Of a stretch of DNA of 64,000 nt, positions 13,035 through 24,665 are shown in pieces. Numbering within the stretch: the first letter of the stretch is position 1; each line of letters begins with the position of its first letter. Source of the DNA: Ignelater luminosus (lineage: Eukaryota > Arthropoda > Insecta > Coleoptera > Elateridae); NCBI GenBank assembly GCA_011009095.1, contig VTPC01090619.1:93452-157451 (forward strand). Reading direction: 5' to 3'. The position numbers and the translations under genes are program-made. The notes under the pieces were generated by a model. It was not told the DNA's origin, did no database searches, and saw only the letters and a program-made list of their open reading frames with translations.

Positions 13035-13997
13035 ATGGTATCAGCTTCGGTGAGTAATAATTATTGAACAATTATTTAAGAACCTTAATAATAATTCCTT
13101 ATGGATAAGCACTGAGAGTATTTTGATATTTTACGAAGATTAATAAAAACAGTTGGAAGATGGTTAGAAAAATTTCGGATTTTGTTTTTGTGTGGTTAGA
13201 TCTTATGTTGGACACAATTCGGAAAAATTGATGAAACTGTTAATAAATATAAAGAATAAGCATTATGTTCGAATTCAAGCGTATTTATGCTAAGATTAAT
13301 TTGAAATTAAATTAATTCTAAAATTCTAACCTATAAATTCTAAGTGTCATGGGCTTATTCATATAACTAAATATAATTTCATAAAGTATGGAGTTCTTTT
13401 TGTAGTTTTTAAATGCACCTTCCCTTTTAAGAAGTTTACAACTTGGACAATGAAAGATTTGTCTGGTTGAAACACAACACTAACTATGTTGTGGATTCCA
13501 GGCAAAACCAGCTGCCCCAGCGACAGCAAAAGCAGCAGGCAAACCTCAATCAAAGAAACAACACATCCGTGGCAAAGGTATTAAGAAATCCAAGAAAAAG
13601 GAAACAAGAAAATTTGTTCTCGATTGCACACACCCTGTCGAAGATAACATTTTGGATGTTTCAAACTTTGTATGTAACTAAAAATTACATTATTATTTGT
13701 CCACTAATGTTTTTGTTTTATATTTAGGAGAAGTATTTGTTAGAACACATCAAAGTAAATGGAAAAACTAACAACTTGGGACATGCAGTTTCATTAGGAC
13801 GTGAAAAGATGAAGGTGGTCGTCAGTTCAGATATTCCATTCTCCAAAAGGTATTTGAAATACCTTACCAAAAAGTATCTAAAGAAGAATAATCTTCGAGA
13901 TTGGTTACGTGTAGTAGCATCTGGTAAAGATAGTTATGAATTACGTTACTTCCAGATCAACAGTCAAGAAGATGAAGATGAAGAAGAAAACGAATAA
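13035..13997 (+). CDS. RpL22: 60S ribosomal protein L22
   Basis: Structural protein of the large cytosolic ribosomal subunit. Exons 13035-13049 (MVSAS), 13502-13669 and 13728-13997 join in phase to give 150 aa. The first coding exon ends TCG/GTGAGT; the second starts after ttccag. The protein has a short Ala/Lys-rich N-terminal arm, then the conserved L22e core ([59 protein letters not shown]) and an acidic tail EDEDEEENE. It lacks the long histone-H1-like extension of Drosophila L22. AATAAA follows about 35 nt after the stop. Confidence 0.97.
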
Positions 13998-14039
13998 ACT
14001 AAAATTCTTATTTTATATGACAATTCGTATAAATAAAAT

Positions 14040-14462
14040 TAAAAATCTTTATTTTGTCTTTTATTATAATTTAATGTTGATGGAAAGTAATAGAATTAAG
14101 TGGAAATAACTAAACATAAATGCAGGGTTCAGGGCAACTTTCTACAAAAGAATAGTTGAAAATGTAACTTCATTTTAAAAAAAGTAACCTTCAACCCTGG
14201 CAATGTGTATGTAGTTATTTACAAATCAAGGGTTGTGAACGTAGTTTTCCAGTTGAGATAAATCTCAGTTACACCTTGGTCTGCAAAATTAATTTAGACT
14301 AGAAAATATACGTATGGCCCAAGGCATATACATTTTTTTCTGTGATTGATAGAAAACGGTTTAATTTTAAATTAGTTTATAACCTTATTATCCGTTTCAA
14401 ATTATAAAACAGTACGGTAGGCCATAATTTATTTCTGTTGATATCACTGCAAAAAAGGTTAT
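14040..14462. other. Intergenic sequence after RpL22
   Basis: AT-rich sequence between the RpL22 polyadenylation region and a Tc1-like element. No feature is supported. Confidence 0.4.
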
Positions 14463-15006
14463 ATACTGGCGAGCAAGAAATTTAGGGTCACTGAAATGTG
14501 TTCCTTTTTTGTTATTTTCTGTTCTAAGTATATTTGAAAATTGTAATTAAAAGTCAATATTGAATCGGAAAGCATGAGTGCTGGCCAATCAAACCGCCTA
14601 ATGCCCACCTCATCCATATATTCTTTGACAACTCTTGCTATGCGAGGTCTCACATTATCTTGCATGAAAATGCCATACTCGCCCATGATGACCAAGAAAG
14701 ACATAATATGATCTACAACTTCTGTAATGTACCTGTGAGCTGTCAGGAAGCCATTTTGTATCAAGATTAACTCTGTGTGTGCTTGTGAAGAGATTCCTGC
14801 CCAAACCTTTACCGATTCACCGCCAAATGAAAGACGTTCGTTAATACAAACTGGAACATATCTTTCTCCTTGTCTTCTCCATACTCACAGATAACGTTTT
14901 CAAAGCTAATGACTCAAAGCCTACTAGTACGATGATTTACAATTTGCAAACATAAGCTTAGAACATCACAATTTCAAAGTGACCTAAATTTTTTGTTCAC
15001 CAGTGT
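14463..15006. mobile_element. Internally deleted Tc1-like transposon
   Basis: Related inverted ends: left TACTGGCGAGCAAGAAATTT and right reverse complement TACACTGGTGAACAAAAAAT, both continuing into a TTTAGGTCACTtgaaatgtg-like stretch, with TA at the borders. Only about 0.54 kb remains of an element that is normally about 1.6 kb. Confidence 0.7.
14570..14890 (-). pseudogene. Tc1-family transposase remnant
   Basis: On the minus strand, frames carry recognisable Tc1 transposase pieces: a segment related to VCINERLSFGGESVKVWAGI in broken frames, then LTAHRYITEVVDHIMSFLVI, FMQDNVRPRIARVVKEYMDE and VGIRRFDWPA. The FMQDN segment is the second catalytic Asp region. The SPDLNP/E part is replaced by unrelated residues and the N-terminal HTH half is absent, so it is dead. 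Confidence 0.75.
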
Positions 15007-15826
15007 ATTTTGTTGAATAGCAAAACTGAAAATTTTGTTTCTGTAAGTTGTTAAAATCTCATGTGCACAGCACGTTTACAATTTTTACCTCTTCAGTTTC
15101 AGATTTAAATTTAACAAGAACATCATTTATATGTTACGTTTCACAGTTCTTGTAACAAAAAAAAAAGGAAGAAATTCAAACTGTTGCAGCAGTATTAAAG
15201 AGAAATATGTTTTTCATTTCAATTCTAAGAATTTTTCGTTTTATGTTTGAAAATAGTTCAAAAAAGAACCTTTTTCATTGAAAAAGTAGTAAAAGTAACT
15301 AACTCTGAACCCTGTAAATGTTATTTATAACTTCCAGGATAGTTTTAATTCTCCCAAATTCCTCCTCCCTAGATTTTGTTGTAGAATGGGTTATAAACAA
15401 CTATGAGCACACACAAGAATTTCTTTATGGTTTTACAAAGGTTTTGTTTTAGTGCAGTGCAATGAAAATAGTAGAAAGCATTTCTTTCCCTTGCCTTGTA
15501 CAATTTACTTGGAACAATATTGTTTGATATGACAACGTAATCAATAAATTTGCTGAGAAAAGCAAAATAATTTTGATTCATTGCATCCATGTGCCTCCAG
15601 ACCAATCATTACCATTGTTGACCACATCATCTTGGAGTGGGTTTCTTACTTGGCATGTAGTAATAAAGAATGTAATCAACTACGTTTACAAGAAACTATA
15701 AATTAAAAATCATTTACAAATAAAAGAATATCAAATGTGTCATACTTCTTAAATGTTATATGTCAAAGAGAAATATTAGTCCACGTTTTATATTTTTAAA
15801 GTAGGTACCTACCAAAAATCTTATTT
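15007..15826. other. Intergenic sequence
   Basis: Sequence between the Tc1 remnant and the epimerase-like gene. Only a short incidental minus-strand frame (15369-15605) is present, without recognisable content. Confidence 0.35.
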
Positions 15827-16667
15827 ATGGCTCTTAATGATAAAGATGTAACAGTTCTTGATAGAGGATCTTACACAACATGTACAGTTAATTTGCATGG
15901 AGCTACCGTTACATCTTGGCGGGTAACTAATCGAGAACAATTATTTGTGAGTCAACAAGCCATTTTTGACAAAAAGGAGGCAATACGTGGTGGAATTCCC
16001 CTAATATTTCCTGTCTTTGGCCCATGGATTTGCAAGAATTGTTCGTTGGAATGTAGAAAAGATGCCAGAACGTAATAATGATAATGATGTGGAAGCCACT
16101 TTTTCTCTAGTTGATGATGATTTTACACGTTCTATGTGGAATTATTCATTCAAAATACTTTATTACATACTTCTGAAAGAAAGAGAATTGCATTTTAAAA
16201 TAACAGTTGAGAATACTGACAGAAAGCTTCCACTAGACTTTCAAATCTTGTTCCACACATATTTTAAAGTTCCTAATATATATGAATGTCAAATTTATGG
16301 ATTACAAAACTGCAAATATATAGATCAAACTGATAAGAATTTCATTAAAGAAAACGATAAAGAGATAGTTGTAGAGAATTTTATTGATCATATATATTGC
16401 AATACGCCTGAAAAACTAACAATTACTAATGCAGTTGGGGGTAGAAACATGAGAATTCTAAAGTACAATTTTCCAGACACTGTTATTTGGAATCCATGGA
16501 TAGAAAAATCCAAAAAGTTAAGAGATTTTGGTGATGATGAATATTTAAGAATGTTATGTGTTGAAGTTGGACAAGTGTCAAATCCTGTTAAACTTGTTCC
16601 AGGGGCTAAATTCGAAGCAAAACAAATTTTGGAAGTGTTTCCTCGCATTCCTCCGGATGAGATGTAA
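15827..16667 (+). pseudogene. Glucose-6-phosphate 1-epimerase-like gene with a frameshift
   Basis: Member of the aldose-1-epimerase fold family (YeaD/YMR099C type), which interconverts alpha and beta hexose-6-phosphate in the cytosol. Frame one runs 15827-16075 and contains LHGATVTSWRV and EAIRGGIPLIFPVFGPW. Frame two takes over at about 16020 with HGFARIVRWNVEK and continues to 16667: FQILFHTYFKV (conserved His), the conserved block PDTVIWNPWIEKSKKLRDFG, then DDEYLRMLCVEVGQV (conserved Glu). In relatives FGPW and HGFAR are separated by a few residues in one frame; here they overlap at ggcccatgga, implying a small deletion of length not divisible by three. No introns are seen and there is no other stop. 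Either a recently broken gene, an intronless retrocopy, or an assembly error. Confidence 0.8.
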
Positions 16668-16837
16668 AACTATAAGTAGATATCAGTACCGATATATCAT
16701 TAGTATTATGATTTCTATAAATAACTGATTAGTATCTAATAACCTCATGTTACGATTCAGTAAAATTACATTCTTTTATCTACGACTCTTCAATAATATA
16801 GTCATTATACGCGTAACCATAGGGATATAATCATACT

Positions 16838-16859
16838 CATAAAACACTAGTGTTTTATG
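16838..16859. repeat. Perfect 22-bp palindrome
   Basis: Centre CTAG with 11-nt arms, CATAAAACACT and its exact complement. No spacer. It could be the tip of a hairpin MITE or a dimeric binding site; nothing adjacent decides. Confidence 0.6.
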
Positions 16860-16944
16860 GATTTTATTCACGGGGGTGTTTTGTTGGTTGCCTATTTATA
16901 GATATAAAAAAATAGAAATTGTTATAATCTCAAACGATTTATTG

Positions 16945-17157
16945 TTAGAAAAAAAATTGAAAGAATTTGGATATCGTCTTCAGAGGATCCTTGTATTCCA
17001 GGTCTAAAACTCTTTGTGAAGATTGTTTAATTTCATTGACTTCTACATATTCAAGAAGTTGGACATCGCCTCCCTCAGAGGAGTCCATCTCCAGATCTTC
17101 CTCAGAAGTGTTAGAATCATAGATAAAACGTTGTATTCGACTCGCACATAATGGGCA
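16945..17157 (-). CDS. Possible 3' terminal coding exon, unrecognised
   Basis: A 70-codon open frame on the minus strand with no ATG near its start but coding-like composition: IQRFIYDSNTSEEDLEMDSS, then EGGDVQLLEYVEVNEIKQSS and RVLDLEYKDPLKTISKF before TAA. The acidic Ser-rich content and ordinary codon use differ from the AT-only flanks. It would fit a last exon, or the tail of a lost gene or transposon ORF. No upstream exon could be assigned with confidence (a GTGAGT donor near 17385 on the same strand is the best candidate). Confidence 0.35.
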   Translation of the reverse strand, partial: CPLCASRIQRFIYDSNTSEEDLEMDSSEGGDVQLLEYVEVNEIKQSSQRVLDLEYKDPLKTISKFFQFFF

Positions 17158-17159
17158 TT

Positions 17160-18800
17160 ATGTGCTCGTTGAGTAATATATTATTATATATCTATGGTAT
17201 ATCATTTTACAATAAATCAGTACAACATTACACCACAGCAAAAATAAATAATTATATCATTTATGAAATTCATACTTAGGTTTTGCATTCACATTTCAAG
17301 CTTCACTTAGCCCATTATTTTAATATAGTATTGGAAATCATTTTGACCATAAAAAACCTAAACACTGTGAAGCAATACTCACCTTATTTCACTTTAAATT
17401 TAAGTTTTCTGTGCAGTCTGAGTTTGAGTATTTTATGGTCGTTTAAGTTTCTAGTCCTTTATACTTATAATTATAAGGCTCTCTTATCTCATAATCTCTA
17501 AATCTGACAATTTAGAGCCATTTGAGTGTAATGAATACATTTCTACAATGTAAAAAGGATGTGCAGTGCATCAAGCCTGGAATCAAAGCTGCAACCTTTG
17601 GGTTTTTCAGGTTTTTTGTTATCAAATAATGTGGGTTAAAGACTTGGTTTTGATTATATTTTTGGTTATTCAAATTATTAATTGTTTTGATTAGTATCTA
17701 CAAAATTAAATCTTGTCAAAAATCAAGAACAATGAAAAAGCTTAGAAAGATGTATGAACAATATGAAGACCTTTGAGAAAATTCCTTTCAGTCCAATAGA
17801 GTTTACAAAAGTAATACCAGAGGGAGACAATCGCAAATTGAGCTCAATAACGATTTTCTCCCTGCTAGAGGCACTGTTGTGTCACATTAAATTTTATAAG
17901 TTTGAGATTATTAAAATTTAAATTTTAGAAAAAAGTAAATAACAATGCCTTTTTGGCTATTATTCTTTATTCTTTGCAAAGTTTGTATGAGCAAGTGTAT
18001 TTCCTATTTCCTCAGCATCATTTTTATCACTTTTATAATTATTTTTTATAAATTGCTATAAAAAAGATTTCATAGTGGTTGCACAATCGTTTTTGAATAA
18101 ATCGGGTTAACCCAAATAACTTCATGTAATTTGTATGATCAGATTAGAAATATGAGTTAAGTTTCCAAAAATGCAGAAATTAGGTCAATCGTCATAATTT
18201 TTAATAAGGAATCGTAATTCAGGTTTTGTTTCATTTTTGTTTAAAGTATTTGAGTAGACATCCTATTTGATTGTTACTTACTGATTTAACCATTCATCAA
18301 GCATATTTGAAAAAAACATTAAAACGAAAAAAAAACATATCATGGATTTTGTTTGTTTATTTTCAACTGCCAAATAGCAATTTTAATGAGGAACAAAATT
18401 CTTGTAATTCATAACATACAGATATGTATATTAATAATAATACTACCAATAAACTCATTTTAACAATCTTGGAAGTACTGCATCAGTTGATTGGAAAGAG
18501 ACAAACTTAAATTACTAAACAAACTACAGTATAAAATGATTTTTCCCATCTTGGCTAGCTAAGTAACAATGTATTGCAGACTCATCTGTTAGAAACTGCT
18601 ACTGTAGAGCTGCAATTCTATTTTACTTTAAAAGTGTTCATCCTTTTTTGCATAGAAATTAAACAACAACAAGTGGAATTAGTGTTAATTTACAGTAATT
18701 ACGCAAGTATATGTTATTTTTGCTTAATTTTCAAAGAAACTTTTCCATTAGCAAAAATTTCTAAACCCTCAATAAGACTTAATGTTATATTGCATATTCA
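17160..18800. other. Intergenic sequence
   Basis: AT-rich. A small hairpin occurs at about 17819-17862 (AGGGAGACAATCG against CGATTTTCTCCCT). No gene is supported; the open frames 17283-17501 and 18574-18840 look random. Confidence 0.4.
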
Positions 18801-21800
18801 TTACACATTGCCTCCATTACGTTCAAACATTTTTGTGTAAGGCATTCGACGTACTGGTAGATTTTCAAAATAGTGACGAAGACAGTAAACAGCAATAGGA
18901 TTGACCATTAGATAATCATAATCAAGTTTACCAAAACTGCTTCCTACCTCATTAAGAATGATTGGTTCTGAAATAAAACTCAAACATAAATATAGGCATA
19001 ATCAGAATATACAAACCTTGGTAACTCAAACAAAAACTTATAGAACTCAAAATAAATTTTATATCGATTTGATTTTAAAGTTGATAACTGATATAAACTT
19101 TTTTTACTACCATATAGTTTCAAGAAATGATCCCATTTGTATTCACCATGACAATCAGAATTGTTTAAGTTTTCATGCCCATCTAGAACATTACAAAAAA
19201 AAATATTTTAACAAAAGATTATTTGTGATAAGCTTACTGCAATCATTATATTTCTGGGCCTCTTGATGAATGGTAGGCAGATCTATATCTGCGTAGTCCA
19301 CCTTATATTCACCTTTCTGACGGTAAGGAAATAGCAAAGAATCCTCTTCATTTGCGTGCCATTTTTTGTCAATATCATCTAAACGAACAGCATTTTCATT
19401 TATCTTCATAACACAACTATAAGAGAAAAGAACTAGTATTAAAATCAGTTTGTTATTTGTACAGGATGTCTATGAAATGAACAAAGTATTCATTCTCATA
19501 ATTAGACAATGACAATTGTATAATTCTGTCAGAACAATTAAAATGAAGAATACCTTCAATGATTTCTGTTACTAGTCATTTTGAAAGTGACAATTATTAT
19601 TGTAAAAAATAACCATAGAAATTGTTCTGTAAAATTGCTACACACCGTTGAAAGACACGAGCAAGATAAAAAGACAATAATTTTTTTTTCTTCCAGTGAT
19701 TCGTTCAGTTATTCAAAGAAGCTGAACAAATGTTAATGGAATTATTCAAGATGTATTTTATTTCAGCTCAAGGCCTATAAATTTGAATTTTGGCCAAAAA
19801 CAAAAATATTCTATAGAATCTATCTTTGGCACATTATTAAATTTTGAACTTTGAAAAAAATCCTTTTTTTGCCATTTTAGATTTCTTTAAGAAATCCCTT
19901 AACAGCTTTCGACGTACCTTAAAATTGTTAGACTTTAAAGCATAGCGCATAGTTGATAAGTAATTTATGCAATTATCAATCTCATGTTTCTTTAGTATAC
20001 ATTTGAAACTAATAGGTAAGCATCAAATTATGTAACTAATAAGTAGGTTATCATATTATGTACCTAATAGTACTCATCACTGTATGTATCGCTTTCGGAA
20101 AGATGCTTCGTTTCAAAGATACAGGACGATAAAAGCTTTTCAAAAAAAACCAATACTTTATTAATTCATATTATATGTAAAAATTCTTAATCTTTATTTT
20201 TATCACCCTGTATCTTCAAAGCAAGGACAAAGAAATCTTAAAATAATCCAAAGAATAATTCCCTGAATCTTTGTCGCATGTTTAGTAAACACCCTGTATA
20301 ATGGATTTATTTATTTTAGGACTCTAAGAACGGGTTGTACCAACTAAGTTCAAATTTTAATCGAGGTTCAACTTCAACAATTATTTCTATGCAATTGAAC
20401 CTCGATCAAAATTTGAACTTAGTTGGCACAACTCACTCTAACGGCTGGATTTATGAACTTTAATAACAGCAGGTAGTGACCACTAGTTTGCAGATTCAGA
20501 TAGTGATTGAGAGAAGCATAAAACTGAAGGTGTACTCTACTTTAAAAGCATAAAGACACAAACACTATAATGATAAACACAAATAAGATTCACTAAACGC
20601 AACATATATTTACGATTATGATTGATAACAGGTAATGAAATTTGAAATTTGTTTTTTTTTAAGACCTTGAACATATCAAATGATGTTACATAATAGCCAT
20701 TAAAAATTTTTACATGTTTGCATATTTAAACACTATTTAAATTTCAGTATTCTTTTCTCATTCAATTAAAATTGAATTTCTGTTTTAATGACACCTTAGG
20801 TATATCGTAAGAGATAGAAACATCCTTTGTGTCATTGCTTTTAAAAATTGTGCACACTCTTGTTCTAACAATTGTATCTATAATGAGTCTTTGGAGTAAA
20901 CAGATCGAATAAACGAACTGAGGTATTAGATAAGTATACTTCATTCAAAATAATGAAGTACTCAAAATAAATATCTTGCTATCTCACTAATCAAGATCAA
21001 GTCAGTTTCATACTAATGTACAGAGTGTTCGACTTTTCACCATCACACCCCTGAATCTTCCTTATTTATTTTCTGATTGATTTCAAACCACTAGACTACT
21101 GTTATTAAAAATAAGTACAAAAAATTGAAAAGTCATAGTAGGTCTAGTTTTATCAAAAAAAGGTAAAAAGTTGCCCAGAATCATAAAAATAGCCAAAATC
21201 CAAATTTTGATCACAAAATCTTAATTTTTAATGATTAATGATATTATGACATATTCGAAGTTGTTATTAATAACCAAAAGCAGATTGAAAAGTGCACTTG
21301 ATGGGGGCTTACTTAGTGGAAGGGGATAGAATTTAGGTTTTTAAGATTATTTTTGCTATTATAATACTTAGTATCTAAAATGTTACATGGATTTTATATT
21401 TAATTTATAAAAAAATAGAAAATCAGAATTTTTTAATCAAAATTTAGATTTTGACTATTTTTGTGATTCTAGGCACCTTTTTTTCATATTTATTTTTGAT
21501 TGTAATAAAAATATTAAAAAAATTGCATAAATAACCCTTTTAAAGGGTGGTATATTTGACCAAAATTGATCAGAAAATAAATAAGGAAGATACAGGGGTG
21601 AGAAAAGTGAAACACACTGTATACCTATAAATGTTTTTTCGTGCGACACTTTGGCAGTTATTCTATACAGTGTGTCCAAGATAAGGATGCACAGCATGGG
21701 GATCTTGGAAACGATAAGAGATACAGCATCGGTTAAATGGGATGAAAGTTGGACCTTTTTGTTGGCGTTTGCAAAATCTAGATATCTTGGATAATTTCAG

Positions 21801-24665
21801 AGATATTTAAAAAAAAGTAGATTTCTCGATTTTCATTATTATTTTTTCTTTCCTTTATTTGAAGAGATATCGGAAAACTAAAACCACTTTTCCATTGCCA
21901 CTTTTTGTTCTGTATTAAAATACGCTAACAAAACTCCTGTACAACGTTTCAGTTTCGAGTAACCATCATCAACATCATTTTTTTAAATAGGCGGAAAACA
22001 ATTGAAAATTGTTTTGAATAGCTCTTGTTGTCACGATTCTAATGATGTAAACATGATAGGGTTATTTTGGTTTTGATTTTTTTGTGTTGAACGCTGCTGT
22101 GACTAACTGTAATAATTGCTGTTCATCTTCAAAATTTTGGTTGAGCACACGATTCTTGACATAACCCTAGAAGAAAGAAATCTAACGGTGTTAGATCAGG
22201 TGATCATGCAGGCCAGGGTACAGCAGAATGCATTAATTTATAGAATAAGAAATCAAAATAACCCTATCATGTTTACATCATTAGAATCATGACAACAAGA
22301 GCTATTCAAAACAATTTTCAATTGTTTTTCCGCCTATTTAAAAAAATGAGATTGATAATGGTTACTCGAAACCGAAACGTTGTGCAGGAATCTTGTTAGC
22401 ATATTTTAATAGAAAACAAAAAGTGGCAATGGAAAAGTAGTTTGTTTTCTGATATCTCTTGAAATAAAGGAAAGAAAAAATAACAGAAATTGAGAAATCT
22501 ACTTTTTTTTAAATATCTCTGAAACCATCCAAGATATCTAGATTTTGCAAACGCCAACAAAAAGGTCCTATAAATAGCCAACTTTCATCCCATTTAACCG
22601 ATCCTGTATCTCTTACAGTTTCCAAGATCCCCATGTTGTGCATCCTTATCTTGGACATACTGTATATAGATGCTAATTTGCATCTTAATATATAAGGCTT
22701 GTTCCATAAGTCTTTGTACTAAATATATACTTAGAAATCTAAAATACACATAAACGAATTTAAGGCAAAATATATTTAAATGTTTATTACATATACTAAC
22801 CTATCAATAATTCACGTAACTAAATACATCCCTTTTTTTAATTTTAATAGACTCTTAATACCACTATTCAGGAGCCTTTTTATAGTCGTATCGCTAACTT
22901 TTGAAGAATCAAACTTATACATTATTTTAAAACTTCGCAATGATTTTAGTAGCACGGTAAGCTGTAAATTTTATTCTTTACTAAAGCACAATACCTTTCA
23001 ATTCCTCTAGCTTGCGGCAGGTTTGGAGGGTTTTTATCTTTAGGAACTAAAAATATATTCTTCTCTTGTAAATGTACTTGTAGTAATTAACACTGTTTGG
23101 GTAATGGCTGGCTGCTAAATCAGGCCGAAACACTATTTTCTTATTTTGATATTTTTTTGCAATAAAAGGGATAAGCCTCTTCCTTATACACTCATTATAG
23201 TGTATCATTCCATTTACAGCCCTATGTGTTATGAAGGCTTCCGATCGCTTTCCATCACTAGCTAACTGCCTGTCATATCATACATTTAACGGGAGATTTA
23301 CTTCTTTAACTTTGCAAGAATGTTGTAGGTACTTGGTTTTTGATAGAGGAATTATGGTGCTGTACACCAACAGCCTCAATTGGATCCCTCACAAAGTATG
23401 ATCTGTCTATCTGTATGTATATGTCTGTCAGCATTTTTTGTCAAATTTTAAAATTTTGACTTCAGATTTGGATTCTACATCAAAAACTAAACATCACATG
23501 GTATCTTTGTTTTTTGATAACTCTTCGGGAACATGGTCAAAATGGCCGCCGAAAATTGTAAAATTTTAAAAATTTTTTGTTTTTACTTTAGAATCATATT
23601 CAACATCAAAAAACAAGGCAAATGTGTACTTTTAGTTTCTTGATATCACCTCGGGAACATGGACAAAATGGCCGCCTAAATTTGAAAAAAGTAACAAAAT
23701 AGGAGTTCGTTGTGGTTATGCTTTGCATTCCCAAATGTTTTACTTTAGGTATTTGACTTTCAGTATAGATACTTAGGCACTTTTTGTTTTCTATATGCTT
23801 TAATGTTCAGTTTCTGTACTTTTGAACAAATCGTATCCTTCCCTTCAAAAAGTTGTTTTACCTTATATATATATTTTTTGTTGTTCCCACAGAGACAGGA
23901 CGGCCACTTCTTGGTAAATCTTCAATATGATTTGTTTTTAGACTTCTCTCTTTTGCCTGTTCATTTTGGTTTTCAAAACAGAAAGAATGCATTTGACATA
24001 AAATTAGTACAAAACAATCCTATGAATGCAATGACATCTGGCAACTACGATCCTCATTTAAAATAAGAATGTTTTGAATTTAGTACAAAGACTTATGGGA
24101 CAAGCCTTAGTTATTAATTTAGCAAAATCTTAACATTTTGTTTAAAACACACTGTGTAACAGCATGACCTAAAATACAGTGCGAGACTAGTCTTATTCCC
24201 CTCATGAATTTAATAAATAAGTAATAGTATTCCTTTAATTATAACATTTTTAATACTTTTACATCTTGAAATGTCATCTACTACTACCTTATCTAGTACA
24301 TATTTATATACTTACGGAAGATTGTACATCGACCTTGGTTGAGGAGACACTGGCATCCTATTCACATTTCTGCTTATACTGTCCAAGTATGGACTTAATG
24401 GTAAACTGTTTGGTACCATTCTTCCATACTGGAGATAATTAAGTTGAATCATAGTTTGTTTTTCTAACATATGACAATTAAGTGCAAGGGTATCAACAGA
24501 TACACCATTATCACATGATGACACTGAGTTCTGCAAAAAGAAATATTGCTAAGCAAAATTATTAAAATGCAAATAAAAATAATAAATACCAACCATCGAT
24601 GTACTTGATTGTTGTGATTTTAGAATTGGTCTCATTGTTAAAGGTTGATGATTATTTGGAAACAT
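18801..24665 (-). CDS. Unrecognised 210-aa protein, probably ciliary
   Basis: Four minus-strand exons join in phase: 24665-24594 (MFPNNHQPLTMRPILK...), 24530-24316 (NSVSSCDNGVSVDTLALNCH, NYLQYGRMVPNSLPLSPYLD, ending MYNLP), 19416-19238 (CVMKINENAVRLDDIDKKWH, LPTIHQEAQKYNDC) and 18967-18801 (PIILNEVGSSFGKLDYDYLM, ending FERNGGNV). Total 633 nt, 210 aa. Acceptors at 24531, 19417 and 18968 have good pyrimidine tracts; the first donor (GTTGGT) is weak and the least certain junction. I recognise no domain; there is no signal peptide or membrane span, and the Pro/Tyr-rich, low-complexity N-terminal half resembles small axonemal proteins. A canonical X-box lies upstream at 24893-24906, which suggests RFX control and a ciliary role. 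That is inference, not homology. Confidence 0.65.
20112..20219. mobile_element. Short MITE with ATACAGG ends
   Basis: Left TCAAAGATACAGGACGATAA against right reverse complement TTGAAGATACAGGGTGATAA. About 108 bp in all, no coding capacity. Confidence 0.5.
20323..20441. mobile_element. Hairpin MITE
   Basis: Two arms of about 45 nt, nearly perfect inverted copies (core CCAACTAAGTTCAAATTTTA / reverse complement with a few changes), separated by about 21 nt. The transcript would fold into a long hairpin. Confidence 0.65.
21019..21622. mobile_element. Foldback MITE 1
   Basis: Imperfect palindrome of about 600 bp. The outer arms (TACAG[A/T]GTGTT..., then a matching CTTCCTTATTTATTTTCTGA) and inner arms (GAATCATAAAAATAGCCAAA against GAATCACAAAAATAGTCAAA) pair across the whole element. 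TA at both borders. Non-coding. Confidence 0.7.
21666..22666. mobile_element. Foldback element 2 with ~415-bp inverted arms and a transposase scrap
   Basis: Left arm about 21666-22079 and right arm about 22252-22666 are inverted copies with few differences, starting TACAGTGTGTCCAAGATAAG and ending with its near complement. The roughly 170-bp loop, read on the minus strand, contains SPDLTPLDFFLLGYVKNRVL, the SPDL(T/N)P block near the third catalytic residue of Tc1/mariner-superfamily transposases. The element thus appears to be an internally deleted transposon in which only a piece of transposase survives between very long terminal inverted repeats. Confidence 0.8.
22693..24108. mobile_element. 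Mariner-like transposon, dead, with an inserted repeat
   Basis: Ends AAGGCTTGTTCCATAAGTCT and inverted AAGGCTTGTCCCATAAGTCT match over about 31 nt and are flanked by TA. The minus strand carries decayed transposase: near the 24-kb end an HTH-linker piece (EDLPRSGRPVSV), then around 23.0-23.25 kb MIHYNECIRKRLIPFIAKKY, VFRPDLAASHYPNSV and VPKDKNPPNLPQA, the FWPDLA.HY and NPPN.PQ.RPIE region of mariner transposases. Several stops and a foreign block between the halves make it inactive. Confidence 0.75.
23395..23690. repeat. Degenerate two-copy tandem repeat inside the mariner-like element
   Basis: Two related units of about 130 bp, each containing TCGGGAACATGG followed by CAAAATGGCCGCC (23528-23553 and 23651-23676) and then an AAATTTT-rich tract. 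It separates the two transposase halves, so it is a later insertion or a replacement of the middle of the gene. Confidence 0.5.

Larger units (their letters stand above)
19417..24315 (-). other. 4.9-kb intron of the X-box gene filled with inverted-repeat transposons
   Basis: Donor CC/GTAAGTATAT at 24315, acceptor ttctcttatag at 19417. Between them lie at least five inverted-repeat elements (see separate entries at 20112, 20323, 21019, 21666 and 22693). The remaining sequence, 19440-20110 and 20450-21018, is AT-rich with no supported feature. Confidence 0.6.

Noticed and set aside
13443..13727. 94-codon plus-strand frame over RpL22 exon 2
   Set aside because: It reads RpL22 exon 2 in the wrong frame and into introns; the spliced RpL22 model explains the sequence.
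23803..24066. 87-codon plus-strand frame
   Set aside because: It lies antisense to the mariner-like transposase HTH remnant, which explains its openness.
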